From Adiantum capillus-veneris (taxonomy: Eukaryota; Streptophyta; Polypodiopsida; Polypodiales; Pteridaceae), in the NCBI GenBank assembly GCA_014529385.2, contig CM043944.1, forward strand, positions 85,837,884 to 85,901,883: a stretch of 64,000 nt of DNA. Reading direction: 5' to 3'. Under the pieces are notes generated by a model. The model was not told where the DNA came from. It ran no database searches and worked only from the letters and a program-made list of their open reading frames with translations. Each line of letters starts with the position of its first letter. Within the stretch, counting starts at the first letter, position 1. Shown piece after piece: positions 47,379-58,111 of the stretch. Both the position numbers and the translations under genes were made by a program.

Positions 47379-47929
47379 AGATGTTCTGCAAGACAGAGAA
47401 AGAGATTCTAATGGAAGAAAGAGTGTGAGACATGTTCTATGGGACAAAGAGTGATATTCACTAAGGAAAGAAGTATAGCGAGGTGTCAAATTGAAAGAAA
47501 TGACTATGAGCACTACGCATCTAGAAACTTCTCATTAAAATCTAAGGAGCCTCAAAAAATAAATCCTTTCTCCTTCAAATAATAAGAATCGGTTCTAGAT
47601 ACTTTCTTTATCTGGATGTTTTAGAATCGTTTGCACATACTCATATTGTTAAACTAAAAGTTCTAAATCTTCTCTTTTCTCAATCTTCCAAAATAATATG
47701 AAGAGGCTTTAGGATAAAGAAAGTTGCGAGTTTTCACATGTCCATATCCTTCTCATGAGAATAGCATAAATCTCATAAGATTGTTGAAAAATGAGCAAGG
47801 GATAAATCCCTACAAATTACAATCGGGTTTAATATATTGAATAGGTACAAAATATTGAGTCAAGCTATCAAAAAAGTTTAGAGAATAACGAGGTGAAAGG
47901 TGAAGTTTAAAATCGATAGATAACTTTCA

Positions 47930-48909
47930 GCTAGAACTAGTTCTTCAAGCATTTCTAGATCATGACACTCAAATTATAGTTTGAGCCTCATTTGATACAA
48001 CTCTTGGGACTGGTTTCTAGTCAAAAAGAGCTTCTGTAGCATTCTTTGGCAGATAGCTTTCAATTTAGAACATTTCCAAGAGTCTCTAGCTCGCAAGGTT
48101 CTCATGCTTAGTGCTATAATAGACTTGCAAATAGTTTCTAAATAAAAACAATCCTCTTAGAGTTATCATGAGGATTGATAATTGAGTCTCGAGGTCATGA
48201 AGGTTAAGAGCCTCATGAGCCAGAGATGTTTGAAAATAAGTTTCAACTTGAAAGAATTTTTCATAAGTCTCCAGATCACCAGCCTCTTGAGCTTAACACA
48301 ACTAACACTCTTGCATATGAGTCATGTCTAGAAATAGTCCTACTATAGTTCTCATGAGGCTTGAAAAGTGAGTCTTCTGATCATGAGGCTCAAACTTAAG
48401 TTCGAGCCTCATGAGCTAGAGACTCAAGAAGATGATCAACTAAGAAGAGTTATAGAAGAGTTTGTGGTCCATTAGGCTCAAACCTAAGTTCCTATCTCAT
48501 GACATAGGACCCTTGTAGATGGACTCTAGCTTGGAAGAGTCCTATTAGAGTGTTTATAATGCTTAGAAACTGAGTTTTTAGGTCATAAGACTCAAATATA
48601 AGTTCGGGATGCATGAGGTAAAGACTCAATTCAAGCCTTCTGAGATACAAACTCTTCCAAATAGTTTTAGGTAGAAAGAGTTCTACTACAGTGCTTATGA
48701 GGCTTGAAAATTGAGTGTCCATTTCATGTGGCTCGAGCTTAAGTTTGACCCTCAAAGCTAGAGACTGGAAGCTCAACTAAAACAAGATATATTTGACTAC
48801 TCATGAGCCTTTGAAAACTAAGCATCCAAGTCATGAGGCTCGCCTAAGAGAAATAAAGTAAATGCTCAACTAGAAATAATTTGCAAGAGTCTTTGTTTGA
48901 AGAAGCTCA

Positions 48910-48956
<47 letters not shown>

Positions 48957-49034
48957 CATGAACTGTAGACATCTCTCAAAGATGAGATGATGTAATTTAT
49001 GTAAATAATAAACTTCCCAAAAGAGAGAGAGAGA

Positions 49035-49067
<33 letters not shown>

Positions 49068-49342
49068 TACCTTGAGCTACATATACCCACAATCAAAAGG
49101 GCAAAAAAATAGCGTGTGTCCATGTCATCTGGCTTGAACTTAAGTTTGAGCCTGGAAGCTAGAGACAAAATTCTCAACTAAAACAAACTATATTAGCAAT
49201 GTTCATGAGGTTTTGAAAACTAAGCATCCAAGTCACGAGCCTCGAACTTAAGTTCGGTTCCAATAGCAATAGAATAAATGCTCAGCGAGAAATAGTTTAG
49301 CAAGATTCTTTGTTTCAAGAAGCTCATGAGAGAGAGAGAGAG
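47930..49342. repeat. Decayed satellite units with GA and poly-G tracts
   Basis: Repeated phrases of the type CATGAGGCTC(A/G)AACTTAAGTTC, GAGCTAGAGACT, AACTAGAA(A/G)(T/A)AGT and TTGAAAACTAAGCATCCAAGTC recur every 100-300 bp with much divergence. Two GA tracts (48912-48953 and 49023-49036) occur, the second followed by 29 G (49037-49065) and by GCATACCTTGAGCTACAT. The last GA tract (49327-49342) is the left side of the LINE insertion point. Confidence 0.75.
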
Positions 49343-49415
49343 ATAGATAGATAGATAGATAGTTCTATTATCGTCCTGGGAGGTCAAATATGACCTATGG
49401 GACCAAATGAACATG

Positions 49416-52400
49416 TCACGTGGTGTGAGTGGAGTTCAGAAGTGACTCTCGATGCTCAAAAATGGCTGAAATGAGCGTCGCAATAGAGAGTCCACATCGT
49501 GGTTGGGAGAGGAAGGTATGTAGGGAGAGCTCATGGCTGAATATATGGGGAAAAGAGGACCTAATGTGGTCAAAAGCTGAGCACTCAAGTAGTGTGTGGT
49601 ACTCACTCTCTCGCACTTGACGAGGGCATAAGGTGCAAAGTCGATGACACTCCTCGCCAGTGCCCCAACGTCCTGTCTCGCAGCGTAGAGAATGGGAGCT
49701 AAGACGAATGGAGGCAATGGTGCGGATCGCACTCAACGGGATGGGCTCAAGGATGTAGAAATGGGTTCGGTTACCTCGTTCCGAGAAGAAGAGAGATTTG
49801 TAGTTTGGGGCAACGTGTGTGGTGTAATGGCTGAAGCGAGAACCTCCGGATTTCTCCCAAGCCATGATACATTGGCGTTGTAAGAAGGCCTCATTAACTT
49901 GGGAGTCGATCGACGCATCCTTGACCAAGTGACATGCATCCCATCTTCCAAACCATTTCTTGATATCAAGCATCCACCCCGAACTTAGTATTTTGCTCTT
50001 GCATGTCTTTTGAACCTTTTGACTTGCTTCATATGCGATTCTAGGAAGTCGATGCAAAGGGCTACGTTGTGTCTTACGCATGTACTCCACAACCCTTTCC
50101 ATGCCCAAGACCTCAATGGGAAGCGATCCGGACTCAAGAAGTAAGAGCATGTAGGGTGTTTGTGTCTTGACTTGGAGAAAGTTGGTGAGAAAACGCTTTT
50201 GGACATTCTCAAACTCTTTCCAAGTAGACTTCCCGATGCTTCCACCCCACACCTCCACTCCATAAAGAAGCACCGGTGTCACCAATGTGTCAAAGAGGTA
50301 CTTTTTGAGAGCCCAACACTTGATCTCTCCTGCATTGCACATGTTCTCAAATGCATAATAAGCCCTCTTTCCGGCTTCCAAGCGACGCATTGCACAATCC
50401 TTCCATTTATGATTGGATGGAACCTCAAGGCCAAGGTACTTGAAGTGATCTACCACTTCAAGTTTCTCATTGTTGTATACAATGCATGGATTTTCGTCAT
50501 TGAGGGTCTTTACAAGCATAACCTTGGTTTTGGATCCATTCACGATCAGCCCGCTATGTAGGCAAAAGCGTTCCAAAACACTCATAAGCTTTTGTGCATC
50601 TTCTAAGGTATGTGCCAAGAGCACTACATCATCTGCATAAAGCAAAAGCATGATCACCGCATTTCCAATCTTAACCTCTTCTATGCCTTCTTGCTGCATA
50701 AAATCAAGAACCATGTATTCCAATTCATCAATGAGTAGCCCAAAGAGGGTTGGGGAAAGTGGGCATCCTTGTTTGACACCAATAGTGCTTGCAAAAAATT
50801 CTGAAATTCCATCTCCCATACGTAATCGACATATCACTTTTTGGTAGATGCGAAAGACTGCATGCATAAATTCTCTCGGCACTTGAAGGCTTTGCATACG
50901 TCTCCAAAGATTTCCTTGCGGTACCATGTCAAAAGCTTTCTTGAAATCCACAAAGCAACAATACAACTTTTTTCCTTTCAATCGAGACGCTTCCATAAGA
51001 ACTCGAAGAGTGACAAGGTGATCAATAGTGCTATGATGCTTTCGAAAACCTGCTTGGCCAAGCGCACGTTTGCCATTCTTTTCAGCCCATTCACTTATCT
51101 TCATCTCCATGATACATCCAAATAACTTTGCCATCAAAGAACCAACCATTATAGTGCGATAGTTGTTCACATTGTTTACATCTCCTCCTTTGTGCAAAGG
51201 TTTGATCCAATTTGCACTCCAATCATGAGGCATACCATACTGAAGTGCAAGGTTAAACATATCGCATATCCAATATCGTGTTTTCTTGCTTGTCCATTTA
51301 ATCATTTCAGCCTTGACACCTTGAAGGTCACCTGCCTTGCGAGTAGCAAGTTTCTCAAGCGCGCGGCATACATCTTCAATGGTAAAGAAGGGAGACATAA
51401 ATGGAAGGGAGCTACAACCCTCCATCTTATCAACATTGGGTTGCTCATAGAGGTTCTTACAATGCATATACATATCCTCAAGAGTCAAGTCACCAAAGCT
51501 CTCAACGCGCTTGCCTTTTAGATTTTGCCAAAACTTGCCACATGCATGTGCTTTCTCTTGTGCTAAAAGAAGTTGTTTTTCGACTTCCCACCTTCTCCTC
51601 TTCTTTTGAACAAGTGCTTTGTATGTGTGTGAACATTCCAAGTAAACTTCTTTGTCTTTGATTGCATCCAATCTTAGCAAGTGTTTTCGGGCTTGACTAC
51701 ATTCCATGTCAAACCATTTCTTCTTGGTGCTACCCTTCTTAGACCTTTTGCAAGACATGTGTTTCACCGAAAAGCATTCCTTCGCACAAGAGAAAATTAC
51801 TTCTTTGAAAACTTTCCACTTGCATTCTAATGTTGGGCTCCCTTGATGCTCTATCATGCTTAACATTTGGTCCACCATATCAGCATATATAAGTGCTCGT
51901 TTGAAGTCTAGACGTAGGTACAAATGATTCACATCATGATTGGAGGCTACATGCTCGGGCCCTTTACCACACTTGAGGTCAATACATAACATCCTATGAT
52001 CCGATTCCGGATTCCATTCACCAAGTGTAAAGCTTTGTATGCATTCTAGAGTGGCTTCTGAGAACAACATATAGTCAATCACGCTAGCACCATTGTGCTT
52101 TCTACATGTAAAGTCATTGGTTCCTTGCCATAGAGATACACCATTTGCAATGAGCATTCCGGTACTATTGCACATATGTAGAAGTGACTTTCCATAGTGA
52201 TCCACTTCTTTTGCATCATTAGAACTTCGATTATACATGTATGAGTCATCCACTCTTCTTGATACATGCGGCATGTCGACTTGTTGTGTGTCGTGTTGTA
52301 ACATATTTGTGCGAGCATTCATGTCTCCAAAAACAATGACTTCACCTTGATCCTTGTAATGAGCAATGTCTTCCTCTAGTTCAACAAAGGGCTGATCTCT

Positions 52401-52796
52401 ATCCATATTCAAGCGAGCATAAAAGTTGGAGTCATAGTGAGGAATGTAGCAGCCGGCCACAAACATGACTTGACCATTTGGTGGGCTGATTTTCAACCAT
52501 AAGTAGCGTTTATACTTATCTTCTTTGACAATGGAAACATCTTTCAAACCCTTTTTGGTCATACATGCTACGCCTCCTTGGCCTCTTCGTTGCTTTGCAT
52601 TTTTGGCCCACATCAAAGAATGTACATCGTATTTGTCAAATCCAAGAATTCGTTGCGCATCATGCTCCCATGTTTTGACAAGAAGTATCACATCGGAGTC
52701 ATTGGTAAGCTCATCAATGCCAATTCCCGCATTCCATGGATACCCGTTACAATTCCAAAAGCTTATTCGCAAGCGTGAGTTGGTCTCATAGATCAT
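49416..52796 (-). CDS. LINE ORF2: endonuclease and reverse transcriptase, 1126 aa
   Basis: ORF2 nicks target DNA and copies the element RNA there. Residues 10-270 form the APE-like endonuclease: WNCNG (14-18), GDMNAR (157-162) and SDH (265-267). At residue 41 Lys replaces the Glu expected in ETW (VKTW), a probable loss of a metal-binding acid. RT spans about 490-780: GQAGFRKHHST (579-589), FVDFKKAFDMVP (615-626), GVKQGCPLSPTLF (673-685) and YADD (720-723). A C-terminal CX2CX9HX4C cluster (CTLCPRQVRESEYHTLLEC, 1054-1072) follows a RLSSHSLRCETGRW segment. There is no RNase H. The ATG at 52796 is 6 nt after the ORF1 stop. Confidence 0.93.
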   Translation of the reverse strand: MIYETNSRLRISFWNCNGYPWNAGIGIDELTNDSDVILLVKTWEHDAQRILGFDKYDVHSLMWAKNAKQRRGQGGVACMTKKGLKDVSIVKEDKYKRYLWLKISPPNGQVMFVAGCYIPHYDSNFYARLNMDRDQPFVELEEDIAHYKDQGEVIVFGDMNARTNMLQHDTQQVDMPHVSRRVDDSYMYNRSSNDAKEVDHYGKSLLHMCNSTGMLIANGVSLWQGTNDFTCRKHNGASVIDYMLFSEATLECIQSFTLGEWNPESDHRMLCIDLKCGKGPEHVASNHDVNHLYLRLDFKRALIYADMVDQMLSMIEHQGSPTLECKWKVFKEVIFSCAKECFSVKHMSCKRSKKGSTKKKWFDMECSQARKHLLRLDAIKDKEVYLECSHTYKALVQKKRRRWEVEKQLLLAQEKAHACGKFWQNLKGKRVESFGDLTLEDMYMHCKNLYEQPNVDKMEGCSSLPFMSPFFTIEDVCRALEKLATRKAGDLQGVKAEMIKWTSKKTRYWICDMFNLALQYGMPHDWSANWIKPLHKGGDVNNVNNYRTIMVGSLMAKLFGCIMEMKISEWAEKNGKRALGQAGFRKHHSTIDHLVTLRVLMEASRLKGKKLYCCFVDFKKAFDMVPQGNLWRRMQSLQVPREFMHAVFRIYQKVICRLRMGDGISEFFASTIGVKQGCPLSPTLFGLLIDELEYMVLDFMQQEGIEEVKIGNAVIMLLLYADDVVLLAHTLEDAQKLMSVLERFCLHSGLIVNGSKTKVMLVKTLNDENPCIVYNNEKLEVVDHFKYLGLEVPSNHKWKDCAMRRLEAGKRAYYAFENMCNAGEIKCWALKKYLFDTLVTPVLLYGVEVWGGSIGKSTWKEFENVQKRFLTNFLQVKTQTPYMLLLLESGSLPIEVLGMERVVEYMRKTQRSPLHRLPRIAYEASQKVQKTCKSKILSSGWMLDIKKWFGRWDACHLVKDASIDSQVNEAFLQRQCIMAWEKSGGSRFSHYTTHVAPNYKSLFFSERGNRTHFYILEPIPLSAIRTIASIRLSSHSLRCETGRWGTGEECHRLCTLCPRQVRESEYHTLLECSAFDHIRSSFPHIFSHELSLHTFLSQPRCGLSIATLISAIFEHRESLLNSTHTT

Positions 52797-52802
52797 GTGT
52801 CC

Positions 52803-53744
52803 CTATTTGTTGGGTGGACTTGCATCCTCCTCAAGTGACTTTTCTTCTTGAGATGATACCTTAACCTTCTTGCTTCTTTCCTCGTATGCTTTGCGACGTA
52901 CATTTTATTGCATAAGAGTGCGATCCTCATATACATTACAACCCGTTCCTTTGAGGTAGATCCAACCATTGTCAAGGATGATCTTTCTCTTTACCTCATC
53001 ATCCATGGTACATACAATAGGTCTTTCTCCCGAGCGAGGGACTCCTTGTTTTCCAACTCGATGTGCACCATAAGCCATGATTCCTGACATGCCAAAGTGT
53101 GTAGCAAAAAACTCTTCAATAGCAACCGCAAGAGATTGGGGTGTTTCCATGCTTTCCTCCTTGATTCCACGAATAACGATGTTCTTTGAGCGTTTTTGTC
53201 GTTCTTGCAATTCTTGAGTGTCCACATTCTCTACATTCTTTGCTTGGACAACGGCTTGCGTGATAGGAGATGTAGAAACCACATTATCCTTACATATATC
53301 AGCCCATGATTTGGATGCATTTCTAATCTCACATACATCATGTCGTATTGTATCTATCGTTTCCTCTTTCAATACATGATCACTCTCAACTTTGTTCAAG
53401 CGCTCTTTCACTACATTCATGTCCACAAGAGAGCGTTTACATTCTTGAACTTCATTCTCAAGATGCATCAAGCGTGTTGTTTGCATTTCAAGAACCTTCT
53501 TGAGGTGCTCATTCTCCACAACGAGAACTCTTAAAGTACCATTCTCCATTGCAAGTGCACGCAACTCTTCACCTTGCTTGTTGACGGTTTCTTGTAACGA
53601 GATCAAGTAAGCCATGATCATTGCTTCCGTTGTTGTAGACGATGTGGTTGGATTAGCATCCAAATTCCTTGGAGATTTTGCATCATTCTCCATGGCAAGT
53701 GTGGCTTTTCCACCCTTGCGAGTTTTGTCTGACATTGCCTTCAA
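52803..53744 (-). CDS. LINE ORF1, coiled coil plus RRM-like domain, one internal stop
   Basis: ORF1 proteins bind LINE RNA as trimers or similar. From the ATG at 53744: a Ser/Thr-rich N-terminus (1-40), a long heptad-rich coiled coil (about 45-145, e.g. VENEHLKKVLEMQTTRLMHL) and an RRM-like domain (about 186-279: NIVIRGIKEE, YGAHRVGK, RPIVCTMDD, ILDNGWIYLKGTGCNVYEDR). This fits an L1-like ORF1. TAA at 52905-52907 stops it after 279 residues. Beyond it the same frame continues with 33 charged residues to TAG at 52803-52805, probably the original end. ORF1 and ORF2 share one frame. Confidence 0.8.
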
Positions 53745-53956
53745 GTCGGCAACAAAAACGCAAAGTTTTGACAGTTTTTTCAGTTCTGAGATGCTGTTAC
53801 AGCAAAGCCTTTCATTACACAGAAAAATTTTGTCTTTACATCAATGCGTAGAGGGCTTCGTGCTCTTCGATTGAGGCTATAGATCACCTAAATCGGAGTT
53901 CGGATGAGCAAGTTATGGTCAAAAGAGTGAGCTGCTGCCTACTAGGTCAAAAAACG

Positions 53957-53958
<2 letters not shown>
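53745..53958 (-). other. 5' leader of the LINE
   Basis: About 210 bp between the GA tract and the ORF1 start. No repeat or coding signal is seen. It may hold the internal promoter usual for LINEs. The upstream edge ACGGCTGAGAGAGA marks the insertion border. Confidence 0.5.
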
Positions 53959-54007
<49 letters not shown>

Positions 54008-54264
54008 AAGGTGGGGGGGGACTAGCATACCTTGAGCTACATCTATCCACAAACAAAAGAGCAACAGAATAGAGTGTGTCCATGTCATGTGGGTTCGAGC
54101 CTCAAAGCTAGAGATTGAATGCTCAACTAAAACAAGCTATATTCGAGTGCTAATGAGGCTTTGAAAACTAAGCATCCAAGTCATGAGGCTCAAACTTCAA
54201 GAGCAATAGAATAAATGTTAAACTAGAAATAGTTTTGCAAGAGTCTTTGTTTCAAGACGCTCAT

Positions 54265-54295
<31 letters not shown>

Positions 54296-54518
54296 GGGGG
54301 GGGGGAGTGTGTCCATGTCATGTGGCTCGCAACTAAGTTCGAGCCTCAAAGCTAGAGATTGAATGCTCAACTAATACAAGTTATATTCAAGTGCTCATGA
54401 GGCTTTGAAAACTAAGCACCCAAGTCATGAGGCTCGAACTTAAGTTCGAGCCCAAGAGAAATAGAATTAACTCTCAACTAGGGATGGTTTTGGAAGAGTC
54501 TTTGTTTCAAAATCTCAT

Positions 54519-54572
<54 letters not shown>

Positions 54573-54836
54573 CCGGGGGGGGGGGGGGGGGGTAAGCATA
54601 CCGAATTGAGCTACATCTACCCATAAACAAAAGGGCAGCAAAATAGAGTGTGGCCATGTCATGTGGCTTGAGCTTCAAAGCTAGAGACTCAATGCTCAAC
54701 TAAAACAAGCTATATGTAAGTGCTCACGAGGCTTTGAAAACTAAGCATCCAAGTTATGAGGCTTGAACTTAAGAGCAAAAGAATAAATTATCAATGAGAA
54801 ATAGTTTTGTAAGAGTCTTTGTTTTAAGAAGCTCAT

Positions 54837-54899
<63 letters not shown>

Positions 54900-55144
54900 G
54901 CATACCTTGAGCTACATCTACCCCACAAACAAAAGGGCAAAAAAATAGAGTGTGTCCATGTCATGTTGCTCGAACATAAGTTCGAGCCTTGAAGCCAGAG
55001 ACTTAATGCTCAACTAAAACAAGTTATATTCTAGTGCTCATGAGGCTTTTAAAACTAAGCATCCAAGTCATGAGGCTCGAACTTAAGAGAAATAGAATAA
55101 ATGTTGAACTAGAAATAGATTTGCAAGAGTCTTTTTTTCAAGGA

Positions 55145-55186
<42 letters not shown>

Positions 55187-55397
55187 GGAGGGAAGAAAGA
55201 GCTAGCATACCTTGAGCTACTTATACCCACAAACAAAAGGGCAATAAAATAGAGTGTCGCTTTGTCGGCAAAGAGAGTGTGAGTACCATTGCCTTTGTAG
55301 GATGTGGCGACCTTGGATGAGGACTGCAAGGGAGGTATGTGTTGCTTCTGCACACCTACACATATCATTTATGGGTAGCAACATGATCTCCGCACAT

Positions 55398-55431
<34 letters not shown>

Positions 55432-55681
55432 GCGTTAAGCATACCTTGAGCTACATCTACCCCACAAACAAAAGGGCAACAAAATAGTGTGTCCATGTCT
55501 TGTCGCTCGAACTTAAGTTCAAGCCTCGAATCCAGAGACTTAATGCTCAACTAAAACAAGTTATATTCTAGTGCTCATGAGGCTTTTAAAACTAAGCATC
55601 CAAGTCATGAGGCTTGAACTTAAGAGAAATAGAATAAACGCTGAACCAGAAATAGATTTGCAAGAGTCTTTTTTTCAAGGA

Positions 55682-55720
<39 letters not shown>

Positions 55721-56204
55721 GTGGGGGGGAGGGAAGAAAGAGCTAGCATACCTTGAGCTACTTATACCCACAAACAAAAGGGCAATAAAATAGAGTGTCG
55801 CTTTGTCGGCAAAGAGAGTGTGAGTACCATTGCCTTTGTAGGATGTGGCGACCTTGGACGAGGACTGCAAGGGAGGTATGTGTTGCTTCTGCACACCTAC
55901 ACATATCATTTATGGGTAGCAACATCTCCGCACATTGGGGGGGGGGAGCATACCTTGAGCTACATCTACCCCACAAACAAAAGGGCAACAAAATAGAGTG
56001 TGTCCATGTCATGTCGCTCAAACTTAAGTTCGAGCCTCGAAGCCAAAGACTTAATGCTCAACTAAATCAAGTTATATTTGAGTGCTCATGAGGCTTTTAA
56101 AACTAAGCATCCAAGTCATGAGGCTCGAACTTAAGTTCGAGCCCAAAAGAAATAGAATAAATGTTGAACTAGAAATAGATTTGCAAGAGTCTTCTTTTCA
56201 AGGA

Positions 56205-56271
<67 letters not shown>

Positions 56272-56490
56272 GGGAGGGAAGAAAGAGCTAGCATACCTTG
56301 AGCTACTTATACCCACAAACAAAAGGGCAATAAAATAGAGTGTCGCTTCATCGGCAAAGAGGGTGTGAGTACCATTGCCTTTGTAGGATGTGGCGACCTT
56401 GGATGAGAACTGCAAGAGAGGTATCTGTTGCTTTTGCACACCTACACATATCATTTATGGGTAGCAACATGATCTCCGCACATTATTGTC
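53959..56490. repeat. Satellite array with GA/poly-G tracts and a palindrome, fresher copies
   Basis: The unit order is (GA)n, (G)n, GCATACCTTGAGCTAC(A/T)T, CACAAACAAAAGGGCAA, GTGTCCATGTCATGT, the palindrome region, AAAACTAAGCATCCAAGTC, palindrome again, GAAATAGAATAAATG, then GA. GA or G tracts lie at 53959, 54270, 54521, 54840, 55147, 55399, 55684, 55937 and 56208. From 55147 a longer form about 530 bp apart repeats (55147, 55684, 56208) and includes a GTGTCGCTTTGTCGGCAAAG segment and poly-G at 55399-55430. Neighbouring copies agree far better than those left of the LINE. Confidence 0.88.
54431..54452. repeat. Perfect 22-bp palindrome in the satellite
   Basis: GGCTCGAACTT is followed directly by its reverse complement. 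An identical copy is at 56122-56143, and near-perfect forms occur around 48388, 49240, 55505 and 56025. Confidence 0.9.
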
Positions 56491-57331
56491 AGTTATGTAC
56501 ACATAAGATGGGCTTGGTTCAAAGACAAAAGCATTTTTCAAATATGATTTCCCCTTTTTCTACTTCTACAGGTTTAACAATTGCAACATAATAATGATAA
56601 CAAAAACTCAGATCATCCATTCGAGCTAATACACATCGATGAGAACACAATGAAAAGAATGAAAAAAGAATAAATTTAGGGTTAGAGGAGATCCGCGATG
56701 TGATTTGGCAGCCACAAACAGTGAAGAGAGGGATCAGAGAGGGGAGAGGTCCAAGGGACGTGTGGGGTAAGAGATGAAGGAAGCAGAGTAGTCGAAGCCG
56801 TGCAAATACTTTTTTAAGGGAGACCAAGGGAGTCAACTGGTTACCTTTCTACCTTCGACGAATGGTTGCAAAAGAAGGATCAAGGGGTCGGAAATCGGCA
56901 ATAGGCGGGCAGCAACCAAAATTGCAGGCGTTGCTACAAAGCTCAAGAGAAGAGAACGTCATGACGAAGGTCTTTGTAGTTGCGCTCATGGCACCAGAGG
57001 AGGAAAATTCTGGCTCCTCAAGGACGACTACAGTTTGTGCTGCTATGCGCGACAAGAAAACCAAGAAGCTTTTTGTCATCAGAGGCCTTTGCAGTTGCGC
57101 CCATGGCGCCAGAGGCAGAAACTGCAGTTCGTGCTGCTGCGGCTTGAAGTTCATGGTGAGCTCCTGTGGATAGCTTTTTCACGGCTCAAGCCATAGCAAT
57201 TTGCAGTTGCGCTCATGACGCCAGAGGTGGAAACTGCAGTTGGTGCTACTGCGGCTTGAAGTTCATGGTGAGCTCCCTGTGCATAGCTTTCTAGATCACG
57301 GCTCAAGGCATAGCAATTTGCGGTGCCTAGT
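56491..57331. other. Region right of the satellite, no gene recognised
   Basis: The open frame 56862-57173 (plus) has no family resemblance. A duplicated phrase (GTTCATGGTGAGCTCC(T)GTG, about 57150 and 57262, with GCGCCAGAGG(C/T)(A/G)GAAACTGCAGTT upstream) shows a ~110-bp tandem duplication. Confidence 0.5.
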
Positions 57332-57531
57332 TCATGGCGAGCTCACTACTCTGCAACAAGAGGCATGTCTTACACAGCACCGCAGCGATAGACATGGAGA
57401 GCTCACGACTCTGCAGCGAGAGGCATGGCTTACACAACACCGCATTGAGAGATATGGCAAGCTCATGACTCTGCAACAAGAGGCATGGCTTACACAGCAT
57501 GGTAAGCACCACAACAAGAGACAGGGCGAGC
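57332..57531 (+). repeat. 60-bp minisatellite, about 3.3 copies, in an open frame
   Basis: The period of 60 bp keeps a plus-strand frame open (57240-57632, 130 codons) that reads HGELTTLQQEACLTQHR, HGELTTLQREAWLTQHR, YGKLMTLQQEAWLTQH and a decayed fourth copy. It may be a captured or chance coding repeat. No known family is recognised. Confidence 0.75.
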
Positions 57532-57746
57532 TTACGTCAGGTCAGTGGTGGCGAGACGCATGGCTGACACATCGTCACTTTCAAATTTCAAAACTAACGG
57601 TGACGAGGAAACTAACGATGTTGTCAACTTAGGCGGACCTAGTTAATGACTAAGGGTGTGTGTAGTTGGTGGGTGATTTCTCAAGCTTTGCTCGAACTCT
57701 AGCTCGAGCCGTGCACAAATCGTATGGTGGCTATGGATTGAAAATG

Positions 57747-58111
57747 CAAGTGGCTTATTTCATGCCCTGAGGAACGTAATCAATAGCATCCCATATCATC
57801 CCAAGAGTGTTTAAGATATACACCCCAAATTTAGGACAGTGAATATGGGGGTTATGGATCACAGGTGCGAGTGGCTCATTTCGTGCCCTAAGGAATGTGA
57901 TCGATAGCATCCCATAGTTGTGAGCTATGAGATGCTCCAAAAACAGTGTGGCACTCTCCAACGAAGGATGGAGAAAACGCACGTCAATTTTCAAAAATGT
58001 TGTGCAACAAAACAAAAAGGTTATTGTGAGACACACCTTAGGGGCATGTAACTCGAGAGATTTCTCTAGCAAGGCTCGATCTTGGAATTTATGTCCAACA
58101 ATAGACCTCAC
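57747..58111 (-). pseudogene. Open frame with faint RNase III-like look and a 120-bp duplication
   Basis: The minus frame 57755-58111 (118 codons) starts MRSIVGHKFQDRALLEKSLE, which resembles the first helix of RNase III domains (GY.F.d..LL..AL). The expected ERLEFLGD signature is absent. The rest includes NPHIHCPKFGVYILNTLGMI. Two ~120-bp direct repeats (57747 and 57867, each with GAGTGGCT-type and GATAGCATCCCATA words) lie at its 3' end. It could be a captured gene fragment; the resemblance is weak. Confidence 0.2.

Larger units (their letters stand above)
49343..53958 (-). mobile_element. Nearly complete LINE, minus strand, inserted in a GA/TC microsatellite
   Basis: The element has a 5' leader (53745-53958), ORF1, ORF2 and a short 3' region ending in a (CTAT)5-type tail (GATA repeats at 49342-49361 on the plus strand). 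GA repeats flank it on both sides (49327-49342 and 53959-54005). The satellite units outside continue across the gap, so it sits inside the (GA)n of one satellite unit. There is no poly-A tail. ORF2 is open for 1126 codons, so the copy looks young. Confidence 0.88.

Noticed and set aside
55254-55487. Open frames within the satellite units (repeated at 55795 and 56340)
   Set aside because: They are identical in several units because the satellite repeats, and they run into GA or poly-G tracts. No domain.
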